Below are positions 10,542 through 21,231 of a stretch of DNA of 28,654 nt, in pieces; position 1 is the stretch's first letter; the number at the start of each line of letters is the position of its first letter. Made by a program: the position numbers and the translations under genes. The notes below the pieces were generated by a model that saw only the letters and a program-made list of their open reading frames with translations, did not search any database and had not been told where the DNA came from. Source of the DNA: a virus. The DNA lies in the IMG/VR virus record IMGVR_UViG_3300020411_000765, positions 1 to 28,654 of that record; one strand, 5' to 3'.

Positions 10542-13500
10542 TTACGCACTTCTGAAGTAGTCACCTGCGGTATGTGCAATGGCAGTCGTTCCATTAGCAC
10601 CCCGTGTACATCCTGTAAAGCGATCACTTAACTTACCAGTGTAAGTAATCTGTTCGGTTCCTAGTTGTAAGGTTCCCGAAGCAGGGAAATCTGAAGTAGA
10701 TGCTGCATAGACAATAACGTCTCCAGCAACAAGGTTCTGGTTAATCCTACCCATGTAATTATTAATAGATGGGAATGCTACATTGAACGACACTCCACCA
10801 CCAGAAACACCCGAACCTGACCATTCTCTGAAATCTGTTGGATTAAATCCCCAATTAGTAATTTCTGCAATAGTCAATGCGGAAACTGATACACCATTAT
10901 GTAGTATATTACCAGTATCCATAAATTTCGCACTTTCCCACATTAAGAAAGATGGTCTTAATGTTATATCAGCAAATCCAGCAGGAGGATTAGTCCACGC
11001 ACGATGATCAACAAATCCCAAATAGTACTGGAACGATCTTCCAACTTGAATAGTACTTTGTTGACTACTTGCTGAAAGTGTATCTGGTTCAATATGTACC
11101 TTGATAACAGGATCTGTTGATGGGGTAGCAGAAAGATCAATCTGAATATCTTGAGGTGTTATTAATAATTCGTGTGAAACTTCTAATGAACCTGCTGTAT
11201 CTATACCTATAGAATCAACAGTAATAGTAAATTTACTTATTCCCACTCCAGTAGGAGCATATACTACACCAGTAATAGCACCAGTTGGATTAAGAGATCC
11301 ATTAGTAATCTTACTAATATGACTTTCCGCATTAACTGGTCCTGGTTGCGAAACACTAGAAGTTTGATTATGTAAAATTAAATTTACAAAAGAATCAATC
11401 TTTCTATCTTTCCTCTTTATAAGATCATATTGTTTAGCAACAACAACTTTAGGTGCCTTTGTATATCCAGAACCACCATCTACCAATATAATATCAAGAA
11501 TATCTCCACTATTATCAACAATAACTTGTGCTCTTGCTCCACCACCTTGTTGATTCTCAGGAATGAAGTGTAAAATGGGTGCATCAAAATAACCAGATAC
11601 CGATACATTCTTATCCCATGTAATTGTATCTACTTTACCACCAGAAACAGTACAACTAACACTAAGACCTATTCCTCTCTCTTCACCATTATAATTTGTT
11701 GAAGTAACAGATCCAAAGAAATTATGAGATGGGTCATCACCTGCATTATAAGTCTTAGGTGTAAAATATTGAGGTAACTTGTTAATAGTCCTATATTCAT
11801 CCTCACCACTAACTTTAATAAGATCACCAGTATTCAAATTAGCAGAAAGATTATTTTTAACATAGAATGATTCATCTGCCTTTACAGATCCATATAACCA
11901 TCTAGTTGCATTTCTCTGCATCTTATAATCATTATCAGAATCTTTAATAACATCAACTGTAAATGATAGATTAAGTTCAATTTCATCACTAAAATCTTTT
12001 AATCCAGAGAAGTATACCTTACCAGCAGTTGTATCAGGATTTCTTCCCGAAATTTGAATTGTTAAATCATCAGAACTATCAATACTATAAGACTTCATAC
12101 TACCAATTATCTTCTTTTCATCACCAGACTTCTGGTATGCAATCATATCTTCTTCAAAAAACTTACCCCACCAATTTTCAAAAGCAGTGAAAGATCCACT
12201 AGTACCATCAAATTTAAGATTTATCTCATTATAATATTCAGCACCTTCATAATCATATAAAGTTATACTTTGATCAAGGTCTCTACCATAAAGATGTATC
12301 AATTCAACATTACTCTTTGGATATATCTTGTCATCAAAAATAATTGTTGGACCATTAATATTATAAGAATCTTCTCTTTGTAGAACACCGTCTATAAAGA
12401 CCAACATGAATCTACCATCAGTAATATTAACAACTTCTTTATCTGAAGATCTTGAGATTAAGAAAGGACCAACAGATCCTGAAGTAACATCAGAATTATT
12501 AAGTTCACACCTATAATAATTTCCAACACCATATGCAAAAAACTTATCAACTGCTAATGGTTCACCTAAAGTCTTTGTGTTTGGTCCTTGACCCCAAAGA
12601 GGAGGACTTGTAAATACAACCTTATTTGGTACAGATGATCTATCAATACTATAAGCAGAATCATGTTGAATAACTCCAGATATACCAATCAACAAATCTT
12701 CATTAGGATCTAAAGCAACACCTATACCATCTTCATAATACAAATCAAAGATCTTATTCTTACCATCAATATAATCTGGATAAGATAAAGTTACTGATCC
12801 AGGTCCACCACTAAAGATTGATCTTATTACTCCAGCAAGAGTAGTTAGAGCAGATTCAACATCTGCACACTTAGGAGAACTATCTGCTAATATATTAATA
12901 TTGGCATAAGGTGCTACAGTTGTATAAGTTCCAGTTGGCAAATCATTCCGCATTGCCTTTTTAGCAAGTTCAACAGCATACTCATATGCTTCTAGTGTCT
13001 CTTCTTGCTCTCCTTGGATATAATCAAGGATATCATTATTAAAATACTTCTCAATCGCCTCTACGATGCCCTGGTTGCCTCCAAACCTTAAATCATGTGA
13101 TAATGCATCTACAATGAATCCAATGTCTCTAGAACACTTAACAGAAAGAGTACCCCATGTTAACGTAGGAAACTTATTCCTAATATAACCAAGAGTTTCA
13201 CCCTGAATATATGCTCTATTCTGTTCAAGTTGATTAGCAGCATCAATCCATCTACCATTTCTCTGGTATATGTTTCTAATCTTCTTAAAATACCTTGAAT
13301 TTAAACTATCAGTCTTGAACTGATAATTCTTGCCATAGAATCTAACTCCAGGAATTGATTGTGAATTTTTTGTAGATGGTCCAAGTGGTGGTTGAGCAAA
13401 TGTTATATTACTTCCAGATAGAGTATATGCAACTCCAGGTTCTTGGAATATACCATCAAGAGTAATCATCAATGCCTGTTCATTATATGGAGTAACTACA

Positions 13501-16500
13501 TTATTGTTATTATCACGAATTCCAAAAGTTTTAGTTCCTGATAAATTGCCTTTATTAGATAAAGCACCATCAAAAGCAGGAGTTAATTTAATATTCTTAG
13601 ATAATATCTCTGTTGTATTTGCAGAATCAATGGATACAGATCCAACACCCTGTTCAATTAATTGAGATTCTGTTGATACAATATATTGAGTAACTGTTTT
13701 AGTAACACTTTCTACTTTAATATCAGATTTAAGTTCTATAAAACTATTGTGAGTAGTTGTTGAACTATTGCTCATTGGTATTTCAGCAGAAGTTTCAATA
13801 TCAACTTCGCCAAATACTTTAAATCCAGATGGATGTGTTGTTTCTTTTATTAAAGATCTCCAAGTATTAATTGGAGTTTTTGATTTTATAAGATACGAAT
13901 AATCTTGATAGTAATTAGAATCATGTATCCTTTGATTTGCATCACCTACTTTACCAAGATCGGAAGTATACTTTCCAATATTATCAAAATATGTTTTAAT
14001 AACAGGAGTAAATTCAGTGTAACTTATATTATCAAGAGTTGCTCGTTTACCTTTTGCTAAACCAATAATTTGTTGATTCTCTCTAAAGATTCCAGTAACT
14101 CTATCAACAACAAGAATATTAGATCCCTTTCTCCAAGAAGTTACTCTAGCTCTTGCAATTTCAGTTGCTCCAGATCTTTGAACTATTGTTTCACCAACGT
14201 CATAAGAATCACTATCAAATCCAGACAATTTAAAAATATAATTTGATCTAACATTTGATTTTATTGTTTGATCACTATGATAGGAACCACCATTAGTATC
14301 AATTTGAATACTACTTGGTATACCAATATCTGTACTGTTCAAGAAAGCAGATACTGTATTATCAATATTACCATCTTTATCATAAACACCAGTTACAATA
14401 GGAACTTTTTTATAGTCTCTTCCTATATTACTAATTTTTAAGGAATTAATCTCTCCAACAGAAGATGAAGATTTTGAGATATATTTAATTGTTCCTGTAC
14501 CATCATTGAGAGATTTGGTATCTGTTGAATATAGAATTTTAGTTGGAGTCACATATAGAGAAGTTTTTTCTCCTTGCAGAGGATCATTAATAATATTAAA
14601 ATAAGAATGCTCTGAATTAACTACCCCATCTCTATCATAATAATAATATTTCGTATATGATACACCTCTTTTAACACTATAAGTATTAGTTGAAGTTCTT
14701 GTTCCAAACCCCAACTTAAGATCAACAATATTTCCTGATATAGTTCTTTCTGGAGTAACAAGATTAAAGCTTCTACTAGGAGAAATATCAAAACCAACTC
14801 CACTCATTGAAACATGAGATATATCAAAATTATATTTGTAATACTTTCGTACATCAATATTTGGATTTCTTGTAAATGTAGTATTATCAGAAGAGAACTC
14901 AAAATAAGTATCTGGAGCAGTAAATGATACTAATTGAACTAATTTCTTATCAGCACTATTATCATAGAATACAGTATTAAGATCTAACTTATTAATAGTT
15001 GCAGTTGTTTGATCATAATCCCATGCAAAAACTGCCTTTTGTGTAGTTGAATTATATGATACAATTTTCGCATCTTTAGAAGTAGCACCAGTAGCATGAT
15101 TAACTGGAAGTGTATATCCAAAATCATATACAGAAACAATAGCACCATTAAAATGATCAAGTGCTGAGGTAGATTCCTCTGCCCTTCTAACAGTTAATGC
15201 AGTACCACTCTTAGAAAGTACAGTAACAATTTCATTACCAATCTGTAATTTGTCATTAACAGTGATATTATCTGTATTAACAACATTCAAAACTGTGTTC
15301 TGAATGGAGAATCCTACATGATCTACACTTAATTGAAGATCTGGCTTAGTAGATCCTCCTGTTTTACTCAATGCAGTACCAGAAACACTAAGAACATCAA
15401 ACTGTTTATAATCTTTTCCCTTGGAAGTGATATTAATACTATTAACAAGACCAGCAGATGATACAACAATAGTTGCTTTGGCATCTGATCCAGATCCACC
15501 AGATAGTGCAATGTCGGTATATGTACCAGCAGTGTAGTCACCACCACCATTTAAGATACCAACTCTACCAACTCCAGTATCGCTGAGAGTCGTTGATATG
15601 ACTGGGTTCTTAAGGACTGCTTCTTGATAAACTCTCTTTCTTACATACCAAGTTGTTGTAGATTCCGCATCACTTGGATTGATATCAATATTAATCTTTT
15701 CTCCTATAGCAACACCATGTGCATCTGCTGTTGTTAATATAGCGACATTATCCTGAACTTTGAATGGAGTTAAATTTTCACTTAAAGAACTAAAAGAAAC
15801 TATCTTTGATCCAGTAGTATTAACAAGATTAGAACTTGTCAAATAAAGAGTATCAGAAACAGAGAAAATACCAGTTAAGACTTTAATCTTAACACTATTT
15901 TGATCATTGGTTGTTTCAAGAACAGTAGCAGTTGCTGTAGCAGCATTTATACCATCTCCAAATGTAAGAGTAGCACTCTTACTATAAGAAGATTTCTTAT
16001 CCAATATTAAATTTAATACCTTGGTATCTGATGATAGTACATCTGTACTATTAAAGGTTCCAGATACATTTCTAAGAGCAAATTTCTTAGCAGAAAATAC
16101 ATTACCAACTATGCTACCAGTAGCACCAGTATTTGCCTGTGTAATAGTACCACCATCAAATAGATAAGCACTATCACTAAGTTCAATATACAGTGCTTTG
16201 ACAGACTGAGATTCAATAGATGATACAGTTCTTCCTTTAACAGATTCAACTTCTCCAGCAGCATCAGACCCCTCTGTATCAGAATTATCAATTACTAATC
16301 CACCACCTACTGAAAAATTAGATCCACTACTAATAATTGTAGCAGATGATACAGTTCCTCTAGTTACATCCTTAACTTTAGCAAGTGTTTTAACACCATT
16401 TCTGCTAATACCAGAAGTTCTCAATCTATTTGCACTTACTGGCAAATCATCTTGAGTCATCTTAGAATTGTAATTAGAGTCTAATGGCAATGAATAATAG

Positions 16501-18998
16501 TTATTTCCTAGAATATATGGAAATCTAGGATCACCAGAAGAATCTACTGTAATAAAGTATGCGTATGTTCCATCAGGATATTCTGGTGTAACACAGAAAC
16601 GTCCATTATTCTGATCTAATGTTCCCGATCCATCTGTAAATACCCAATCCTGTATAAAAGTTCCAACAGGATATGTTGTAGTAGAAGGACCATCAGGTCT
16701 AGTAGTATTACCAAGATAACTAGAAGTCATCTGTGTGACAGTACTAGAACTGTCTAGTGGGTCTGTATAACCATAGGCACCATATATGGGGTTACCATCA
16801 TATGCAAACCCTAGAATAGGAGAATGATTAGTTCCAGTATCAGTTGTCCTTAATATAGTAGGGGATGCATAATAACCATAACCATATCCTTTAGCAATAT
16901 CAAAGTTATGGAACCTGTAACCATTATTAGCATCTAATAAATTCTTATTCTTGTAATATTTGTCCTTTCTCCACTCTTTAACTGTAGCAATTGCACCTGC
17001 TCCAGATCCTACTGTAAGAACATCAACCTTTATATTCTCTTGTGTATAATAATTACCACCATTAACCTTAATAAACCCAGTAATAGCACCAGCAGTACTA
17101 ACAGTAGTAGTATATTCCGCAAACCTACCTTTTCCTGCGGAATCTGTAATTCTTACAATAGGAGGAGTTGAATAATACTCACCTGCACTGTTAATAGTAA
17201 TACTAGTAACTACTCCATTAGTAACAACAGCAGTACCAGTACCATTTCTGCCAGATACAATTTCTACTGTAGGAACAGCAGTATAATCTCCAGCATCAGT
17301 AATGGTTATAGATTCTACAGTCTCACCAGAACGATGTGATATTGCCTTACCAACGAGACCATTTACTAATACGAAAGGATCATCCTTATATCCACTACCT
17401 TTGGTATTAACAGTAATTTTTTGTAGAGGTCCATCTAAAATGACATCCTCATCCTTATAGCTTACAAAAGGAATACCATTAACAGCGATACCAACATCTC
17501 TATACTTAGTCTCATATATCTCAGTAGTAGAAATTGGATTCTTTCTAATAATCTTTAATTGCTTCTGATCTTTAAGATCAGCAGATGTCATATTATTTGC
17601 AAGATTATGACTTGGTAATCCAGAAGATGCTATATAATAACCTTCCCCGTCTTCATAGATAGCGGATACATTACCATTAAGATCTGCAAGAGTAGCAGCA
17701 TTTCCTCCAATTGTCCATCTAAGATTATTCTGAGCATCAAATAATTTTACATCAGTCGTTGTAAATCCAGGATCAGATATCTCAAGAATATCACCAGGAT
17801 TTGAATAAGGTGCTTCTATCTTATTAACTGCATTATAGAATACACCGTATACAAGAAGAGTTACAGTAGAACCAGATACATTTGCACCATAAGTTACTGG
17901 AGTTCCTATAGCATGAGTTCCAGTACCATCTCTTGTCTTTATAACAAACTGATTAACATTCTTATCTTCAAATGTAAACTTCTCACTACCAATAGTAAAT
18001 TCACCTTTCTTATTCCACCCCATTGTGGATTCTACATCAATCACATCACCAACAGTATCATTAGTAGTGATAGACTCAGTTAATTTAGTTCTCGCAGCTG
18101 TGGAAAACTCTCCATTCACACTTGCTTCGTTAAGTATGATCTCATATAACTCTTCTCCATCATACTTACCATCATAACGTACATTATCAACAACAGCAGA
18201 AGCATATGTACCACTGGTTTGTGTAATCTTTTTACCAATAAGATCTGTTACCGTACCTGATAAAACTTTAACTTTAAGTGAATAGTTATTCACCCAAGTA
18301 GAATCAGAACTCTTTAATGTAAAATCTCGTGGATATGCAATTTCTGGTTCGGGATCATCCTTAACCAAACACTTAAATAAGAATTTAACAGACTTATCAG
18401 TTCCTTTTGATTGATAGAAAGAACCTATGTTTTTAATAAGAGTCCTTTTATCAACTGATGCATTTAAATATTCTTCTGGAAAATCTACTAGATATTCATT
18501 TTCAAAATTCTTAATTAAAGCATACAAAAAGAGATTACTAATATTAAGTACCTGAGATCCATTGGTATGACTGGATGCTTGGGTAGTAACAAATGTACTA
18601 GTAGAATAAAGATCTCCTAATTTTGTATTACCACTTACACCACGACTAATTTCTTTAAACTGAGTATCTGTTCTACTCTTGTAAAAACAGATCTCATCAT
18701 CTATCTTGAAGTATCCACCATTCTTAGGAAATGATGAAGCATCTGCTACTGTTATAGTGGTATCGCTAGAATTTACAAGTCCAATGAGAGTTGTACTTTG
18801 ATTTAAAAGATTATTCTCATAAAAATCAATATCACGATATGTTGAAAGATTCTCAACAATATCATATGGTTGACCTTGTAATTCTAACTGCGCATAATAC
18901 TTTTGTATGAACTTTCCAAACAGTTCATACTCTTCATTGATAAAATCAGGTAATTGCTGATCAACTAAAAAGGAGATCTTATTCGCAGTTTTAGGCAT
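10542..18998 (-). CDS. gp7: giant gp7-like baseplate wedge protein (2818 aa)
   Basis: The N-terminus (MPKTANKISFLVDQQLPDFI, then 'EEYELFGKFIQKYYAQLE') resembles cyanophage gp7, and the gene sits between gp6 and gp8 as in T4. T4 gp7 is 1032 aa, so this protein is nearly three times longer. Near residues 720-860 is a YHYH-type domain ('HSPILGFAYDGNPIYGAYG' to 'FPYILGNNYY'). Near 1900-1975 is a helical segment ('GRWIDAANQLEQNRAYIQGE', then 'CSRDIGFIVDALSHDLRFGG') that recurs in marine phage structural proteins. G-x-G-Y-x-x-P-x-V modules lie near 543, 575, 610 and 2509. A second module ending in an 'RG..GT.A.AH..G' pattern occurs at about 75-150, 310-370, 1235-1290 and the last 60 residues. The gene starts 2 bp after the gp6 stop. 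The gp7 name rests mainly on the N-terminus and gene order. Confidence 0.72.
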   Translation of the reverse strand: MPKTANKISFLVDQQLPDFINEEYELFGKFIQKYYAQLELQGQPYDIVENLSTYRDIDFYENNLLNQSTTLIGLVNSSDTTITVADASSFPKNGGYFKIDDEICFYKSRTDTQFKEISRGVSGNTKLGDLYSTSTFVTTQASSHTNGSQVLNISNLFLYALIKNFENEYLVDFPEEYLNASVDKRTLIKNIGSFYQSKGTDKSVKFLFKCLVKDDPEPEIAYPRDFTLKSSDSTWVNNYSLKVKVLSGTVTDLIGKKITQTSGTYASAVVDNVRYDGKYDGEELYEIILNEASVNGEFSTAARTKLTESITTNDTVGDVIDVESTMGWNKKGEFTIGSEKFTFEDKNVNQFVIKTRDGTGTHAIGTPVTYGANVSGSTVTLLVYGVFYNAVNKIEAPYSNPGDILEISDPGFTTTDVKLFDAQNNLRWTIGGNAATLADLNGNVSAIYEDGEGYYIASSGLPSHNLANNMTSADLKDQKQLKIIRKNPISTTEIYETKYRDVGIAVNGIPFVSYKDEDVILDGPLQKITVNTKGSGYKDDPFVLVNGLVGKAISHRSGETVESITITDAGDYTAVPTVEIVSGRNGTGTAVVTNGVVTSITINSAGEYYSTPPIVRITDSAGKGRFAEYTTTVSTAGAITGFIKVNGGNYYTQENIKVDVLTVGSGAGAIATVKEWRKDKYYKNKNLLDANNGYRFHNFDIAKGYGYGYYASPTILRTTDTGTNHSPILGFAYDGNPIYGAYGYTDPLDSSSTVTQMTSSYLGNTTRPDGPSTTTYPVGTFIQDWVFTDGSGTLDQNNGRFCVTPEYPDGTYAYFITVDSSGDPRFPYILGNNYYSLPLDSNYNSKMTQDDLPVSANRLRTSGISRNGVKTLAKVKDVTRGTVSSATIISSGSNFSVGGGLVIDNSDTEGSDAAGEVESVKGRTVSSIESQSVKALYIELSDSAYLFDGGTITQANTGATGSIVGNVFSAKKFALRNVSGTFNSTDVLSSDTKVLNLILDKKSSYSKSATLTFGDGINAATATATVLETTNDQNSVKIKVLTGIFSVSDTLYLTSSNLVNTTGSKIVSFSSLSENLTPFKVQDNVAILTTADAHGVAIGEKINIDINPSDAESTTTWYVRKRVYQEAVLKNPVISTTLSDTGVGRVGILNGGGDYTAGTYTDIALSGGSGSDAKATIVVSSAGLVNSINITSKGKDYKQFDVLSVSGTALSKTGGSTKPDLQLSVDHVGFSIQNTVLNVVNTDNITVNDKLQIGNEIVTVLSKSGTALTVRRAEESTSALDHFNGAIVSVYDFGYTLPVNHATGATSKDAKIVSYNSTTQKAVFAWDYDQTTATINKLDLNTVFYDNSADKKLVQLVSFTAPDTYFEFSSDNTTFTRNPNIDVRKYYKYNFDISHVSMSGVGFDISPSRSFNLVTPERTISGNIVDLKLGFGTRTSTNTYSVKRGVSYTKYYYYDRDGVVNSEHSYFNIINDPLQGEKTSLYVTPTKILYSTDTKSLNDGTGTIKYISKSSSSVGEINSLKISNIGRDYKKVPIVTGVYDKDGNIDNTVSAFLNSTDIGIPSSIQIDTNGGSYHSDQTIKSNVRSNYIFKLSGFDSDSYDVGETIVQRSGATEIARARVTSWRKGSNILVVDRVTGIFRENQQIIGLAKGKRATLDNISYTEFTPVIKTYFDNIGKYTSDLGKVGDANQRIHDSNYYQDYSYLIKSKTPINTWRSLIKETTHPSGFKVFGEVDIETSAEIPMSNSSTTTHNSFIELKSDIKVESVTKTVTQYIVSTESQLIEQGVGSVSIDSANTTEILSKNIKLTPAFDGALSNKGNLSGTKTFGIRDNNNNVVTPYNEQALMITLDGIFQEPGVAYTLSGSNITFAQPPLGPSTKNSQSIPGVRFYGKNYQFKTDSLNSRYFKKIRNIYQRNGRWIDAANQLEQNRAYIQGETLGYIRNKFPTLTWGTLSVKCSRDIGFIVDALSHDLRFGGNQGIVEAIEKYFNNDILDYIQGEQEETLEAYEYAVELAKKAMRNDLPTGTYTTVAPYANINILADSSPKCADVESALTTLAGVIRSIFSGGPGSVTLSYPDYIDGKNKIFDLYYEDGIGVALDPNEDLLIGISGVIQHDSAYSIDRSSVPNKVVFTSPPLWGQGPNTKTLGEPLAVDKFFAYGVGNYYRCELNNSDVTSGSVGPFLISRSSDKEVVNITDGRFMLVFIDGVLQREDSYNINGPTIIFDDKIYPKSNVELIHLYGRDLDQSITLYDYEGAEYYNEINLKFDGTSGSFTAFENWWGKFFEEDMIAYQKSGDEKKIIGSMKSYSIDSSDDLTIQISGRNPDTTAGKVYFSGLKDFSDEIELNLSFTVDVIKDSDNDYKMQRNATRWLYGSVKADESFYVKNNLSANLNTGDLIKVSGEDEYRTINKLPQYFTPKTYNAGDDPSHNFFGSVTSTNYNGEERGIGLSVSCTVSGGKVDTITWDKNVSVSGYFDAPILHFIPENQQGGGARAQVIVDNSGDILDIILVDGGSGYTKAPKVVVAKQYDLIKRKDRKIDSFVNLILHNQTSSVSQPGPVNAESHISKITNGSLNPTGAITGVVYAPTGVGISKFTITVDSIGIDTAGSLEVSHELLITPQDIQIDLSATPSTDPVIKVHIEPDTLSASSQQSTIQVGRSFQYYLGFVDHRAWTNPPAGFADITLRPSFLMWESAKFMDTGNILHNGVSVSALTIAEITNWGFNPTDFREWSGSGVSGGGVSFNVAFPSINNYMGRINQNLVAGDVIVYAASTSDFPASGTLQLGTEQITYTGKLSDRFTGCTRGANGTTAIAHTAGDYFRSA

Positions 18999-19000
18999 CC

Positions 19001-20809
19001 CTACTCTTCTTTATATGCAACGAATTTACTCTTTGATATATCTACATCCAAATACATCTCACGCTTAACTTCTATATCCTTATTAGCAGGTTTTACTCTT
19101 AATTCAATACGATTATCAGAGAAAGTTCCTTTTAATATAGTGAAGTCAGTCATTGTTATCTCACCTTTATCATAATCTACAATTCCTATTGAATCATTCA
19201 ACAGAATCTTCTCACCAGTAATAGAATCTAGTCTATATAGTACCAATTTACCACTTCTATCCTCTAAGTAAGAAGTGACATTGGGATATTCAAAAACTGT
19301 CATACCAGTTGATGTAACAACTGGATTGTTACAATCAATTAAGAAAGGATTGCCATAACACACTTCATAGTATGAAGATGAATTAATCTGTGCAATAAAA
19401 TCCTTTCTCATAGTAACATCAGTATCATTTGAATTGATAGAACGATCTGCGCTATCAATTACAGTAATAAACTTACTATATCTAAATTTCCCATTAAATT
19501 TTTCGGTTCCAGAGGTCTTAAGATACTCTGTTACTGTAGATGATGCTTTTGCTGCTATTTCTGCTGGGAGAAACTTAGTTTTATTAACATCATAGTAAAT
19601 ATTACTTGTTAATTCCAAATAAAGAATAGAAGGATCAACAAATTCTGGTCTAATAGATGCAACTGTGTGCTTTTTAAGCTTATCTTTTAGATCATTTTTA
19701 GTAAATGCTGACAATGAAGCAGCTTCAGTGGGTTTGATAGAAAGAAATACCTTACCATATGCAGGTGGAACCTGATCTTCCCCACCAAATACAATAATAT
19801 CACTAATAGATGGGTATAAATTCCTAACAATTGCTTTATAATCGTTAGCAGTTACTGCTCTATTCTGAGATCCATAGAATTTAGGAGCATTAAACTTAAT
19901 TTTATCAATACTCTCAATTGCTGCACCACCTGATGCAACTGAAGATGTTGTTATTGAGGTAATTCCGAATGGTGTAGTTACTGGAGTACCGTTTTGATCC
20001 TCTAAAAGACCATTAAATGTAAATGTTCTTGCTCCATTTGTTACATCACCATTAGTAACCACATAACTTATTTGAACTACATTGCCATCATTAAGTTTTT
20101 TACCTAAAACACCATCCCCAAAGAAGATCTCATAGTTCTCATCTTCGGTTTCACTAATAAAGAACACTTTATCAGTAGAACCAATATCTAATATATTACT
20201 TGCAACAGCATAATCATCATATACAGAAGAATTAGCAGATTCAAATACCTTTACACTAACTGTATTAGTATCAACTCCATTATTCTCAATAATAAACCTT
20301 TGATTATTAAGAGTTGAATCAACCGTAGTATTAGTTGTAATTTGAGAACCTTCATATATTGAAAGTTCTGTAAATGATGCTATATTATTAGCAACTGATA
20401 CTTTTGTATCTTCTGTTAATATAAAACGATAGAGAGAACCATCATAATTGCTTACAAACCCACTTCCTGCCTTTAAAGTCACTGATGAAGGAGTATTGCC
20501 ACCAGTAAAGGTAAGCACAAGATCAACAACTGCTTTAGGTGATGTAATTGACTTGGGTGTATATCCTAATTGCTTTGCAAGAGACACTACATTGTCCCTC
20601 AGAGTAGCAGAATCAAGGAACATCTCATTTACTACCATGTTGGTATTAAATGCGGTGTAGTACGTATTATATGCTAGTACGTCAAGTATATTACTTAATG
20701 CAGAACCTTCAAAATCATAATCAGTGAAATCGGTCTGTGCTCTCATATAGTCTCTGAGAGCAGTTTTAATATCTGTGAAGTCTAAATTGTTTAACTGGGT
20801 ATATGGCAT
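19001..20809 (-). CDS. gp6: baseplate wedge subunit gp6
   Basis: This 602-aa protein begins MPYTQLNNLDFTDIKTALRD and continues with 'YDFEGSALSNILDVLAYNTY', the conserved N-terminal region of T4-like gp6 (660 aa in T4). gp6 forms the inner ring of wedges around the hub, linking gp7, gp25 and gp53. The middle ('VTANDYKAIVRNLYPSISDI', about residues 325-345) is the baseplate J-like core. Translation is coupled to gp25: the shared TAATG puts the gp25 stop and gp6 start on one overlapping base. AGGA in the last gp25 codons gives the ribosome site. The full length is open, without defects. Confidence 0.9.
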   Translation of the reverse strand: MPYTQLNNLDFTDIKTALRDYMRAQTDFTDYDFEGSALSNILDVLAYNTYYTAFNTNMVVNEMFLDSATLRDNVVSLAKQLGYTPKSITSPKAVVDLVLTFTGGNTPSSVTLKAGSGFVSNYDGSLYRFILTEDTKVSVANNIASFTELSIYEGSQITTNTTVDSTLNNQRFIIENNGVDTNTVSVKVFESANSSVYDDYAVASNILDIGSTDKVFFISETEDENYEIFFGDGVLGKKLNDGNVVQISYVVTNGDVTNGARTFTFNGLLEDQNGTPVTTPFGITSITTSSVASGGAAIESIDKIKFNAPKFYGSQNRAVTANDYKAIVRNLYPSISDIIVFGGEDQVPPAYGKVFLSIKPTEAASLSAFTKNDLKDKLKKHTVASIRPEFVDPSILYLELTSNIYYDVNKTKFLPAEIAAKASSTVTEYLKTSGTEKFNGKFRYSKFITVIDSADRSINSNDTDVTMRKDFIAQINSSSYYEVCYGNPFLIDCNNPVVTSTGMTVFEYPNVTSYLEDRSGKLVLYRLDSITGEKILLNDSIGIVDYDKGEITMTDFTILKGTFSDNRIELRVKPANKDIEVKREMYLDVDISKSKFVAYKEE

Positions 20810-21201
20810 TATCTCGTCCTACTTAAGAACAGTTCTACAGCAATTGGTGGATCATCTGAACCTACTATTTCATACGTCAGTTCAACTTCAAATCCGTTTT
20901 GATCATAGTTTGGACTTGTATCTATTGATATAACAGTAATTCTTGGTTCAAATTCAGTTAAGGTGTTTTGAATACTGGATGACACCTGACCTGCTGTAGC
21001 ATAATCTAATGGTTCAAACAAATAACTTCTTATATTAGATCCATAATCAGGATTAAAAGGTCTTTCTCCTTTATTGGTCAACAATAAATTTACAATTGAC
21101 TGCTTAATAGCAGAAGCATCCCTACTAACAACTAAGTCATTAGTAACAGGATGCTTCTTAAAAGTAATATTAATGTCCTTGAAGGACAACGTGGCCGCCA
21201 T
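20809..21201 (-). CDS. gp25: baseplate wedge subunit gp25 (lysozyme-like fold family)
   Basis: The length of 130 aa matches T4 gp25 (132 aa). The signature 'GERPFNPDYGSNIRSYLFEP' near residues 45-64 and the 'EFEPRITV' segment near residue 90 are diagnostic of the gp25/TssE family; the EPR triplet is the conserved core that contacts gp6 in contractile systems. It caps the wedge core and helps start sheath assembly. The start is ATG at 21201, shortly after the SET-domain gene ends. Its stop overlaps the gp6 start (TAATG), so the two wedge proteins are made together. Confidence 0.92.
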   Translation of the reverse strand: MAATLSFKDINITFKKHPVTNDLVVSRDASAIKQSIVNLLLTNKGERPFNPDYGSNIRSYLFEPLDYATAGQVSSSIQNTLTEFEPRITVISIDTSPNYDQNGFEVELTYEIVGSDDPPIAVELFLSRTR

Positions 21202-21231
21202 CTACCGACAAATATACGAAGTCAATCTTAT

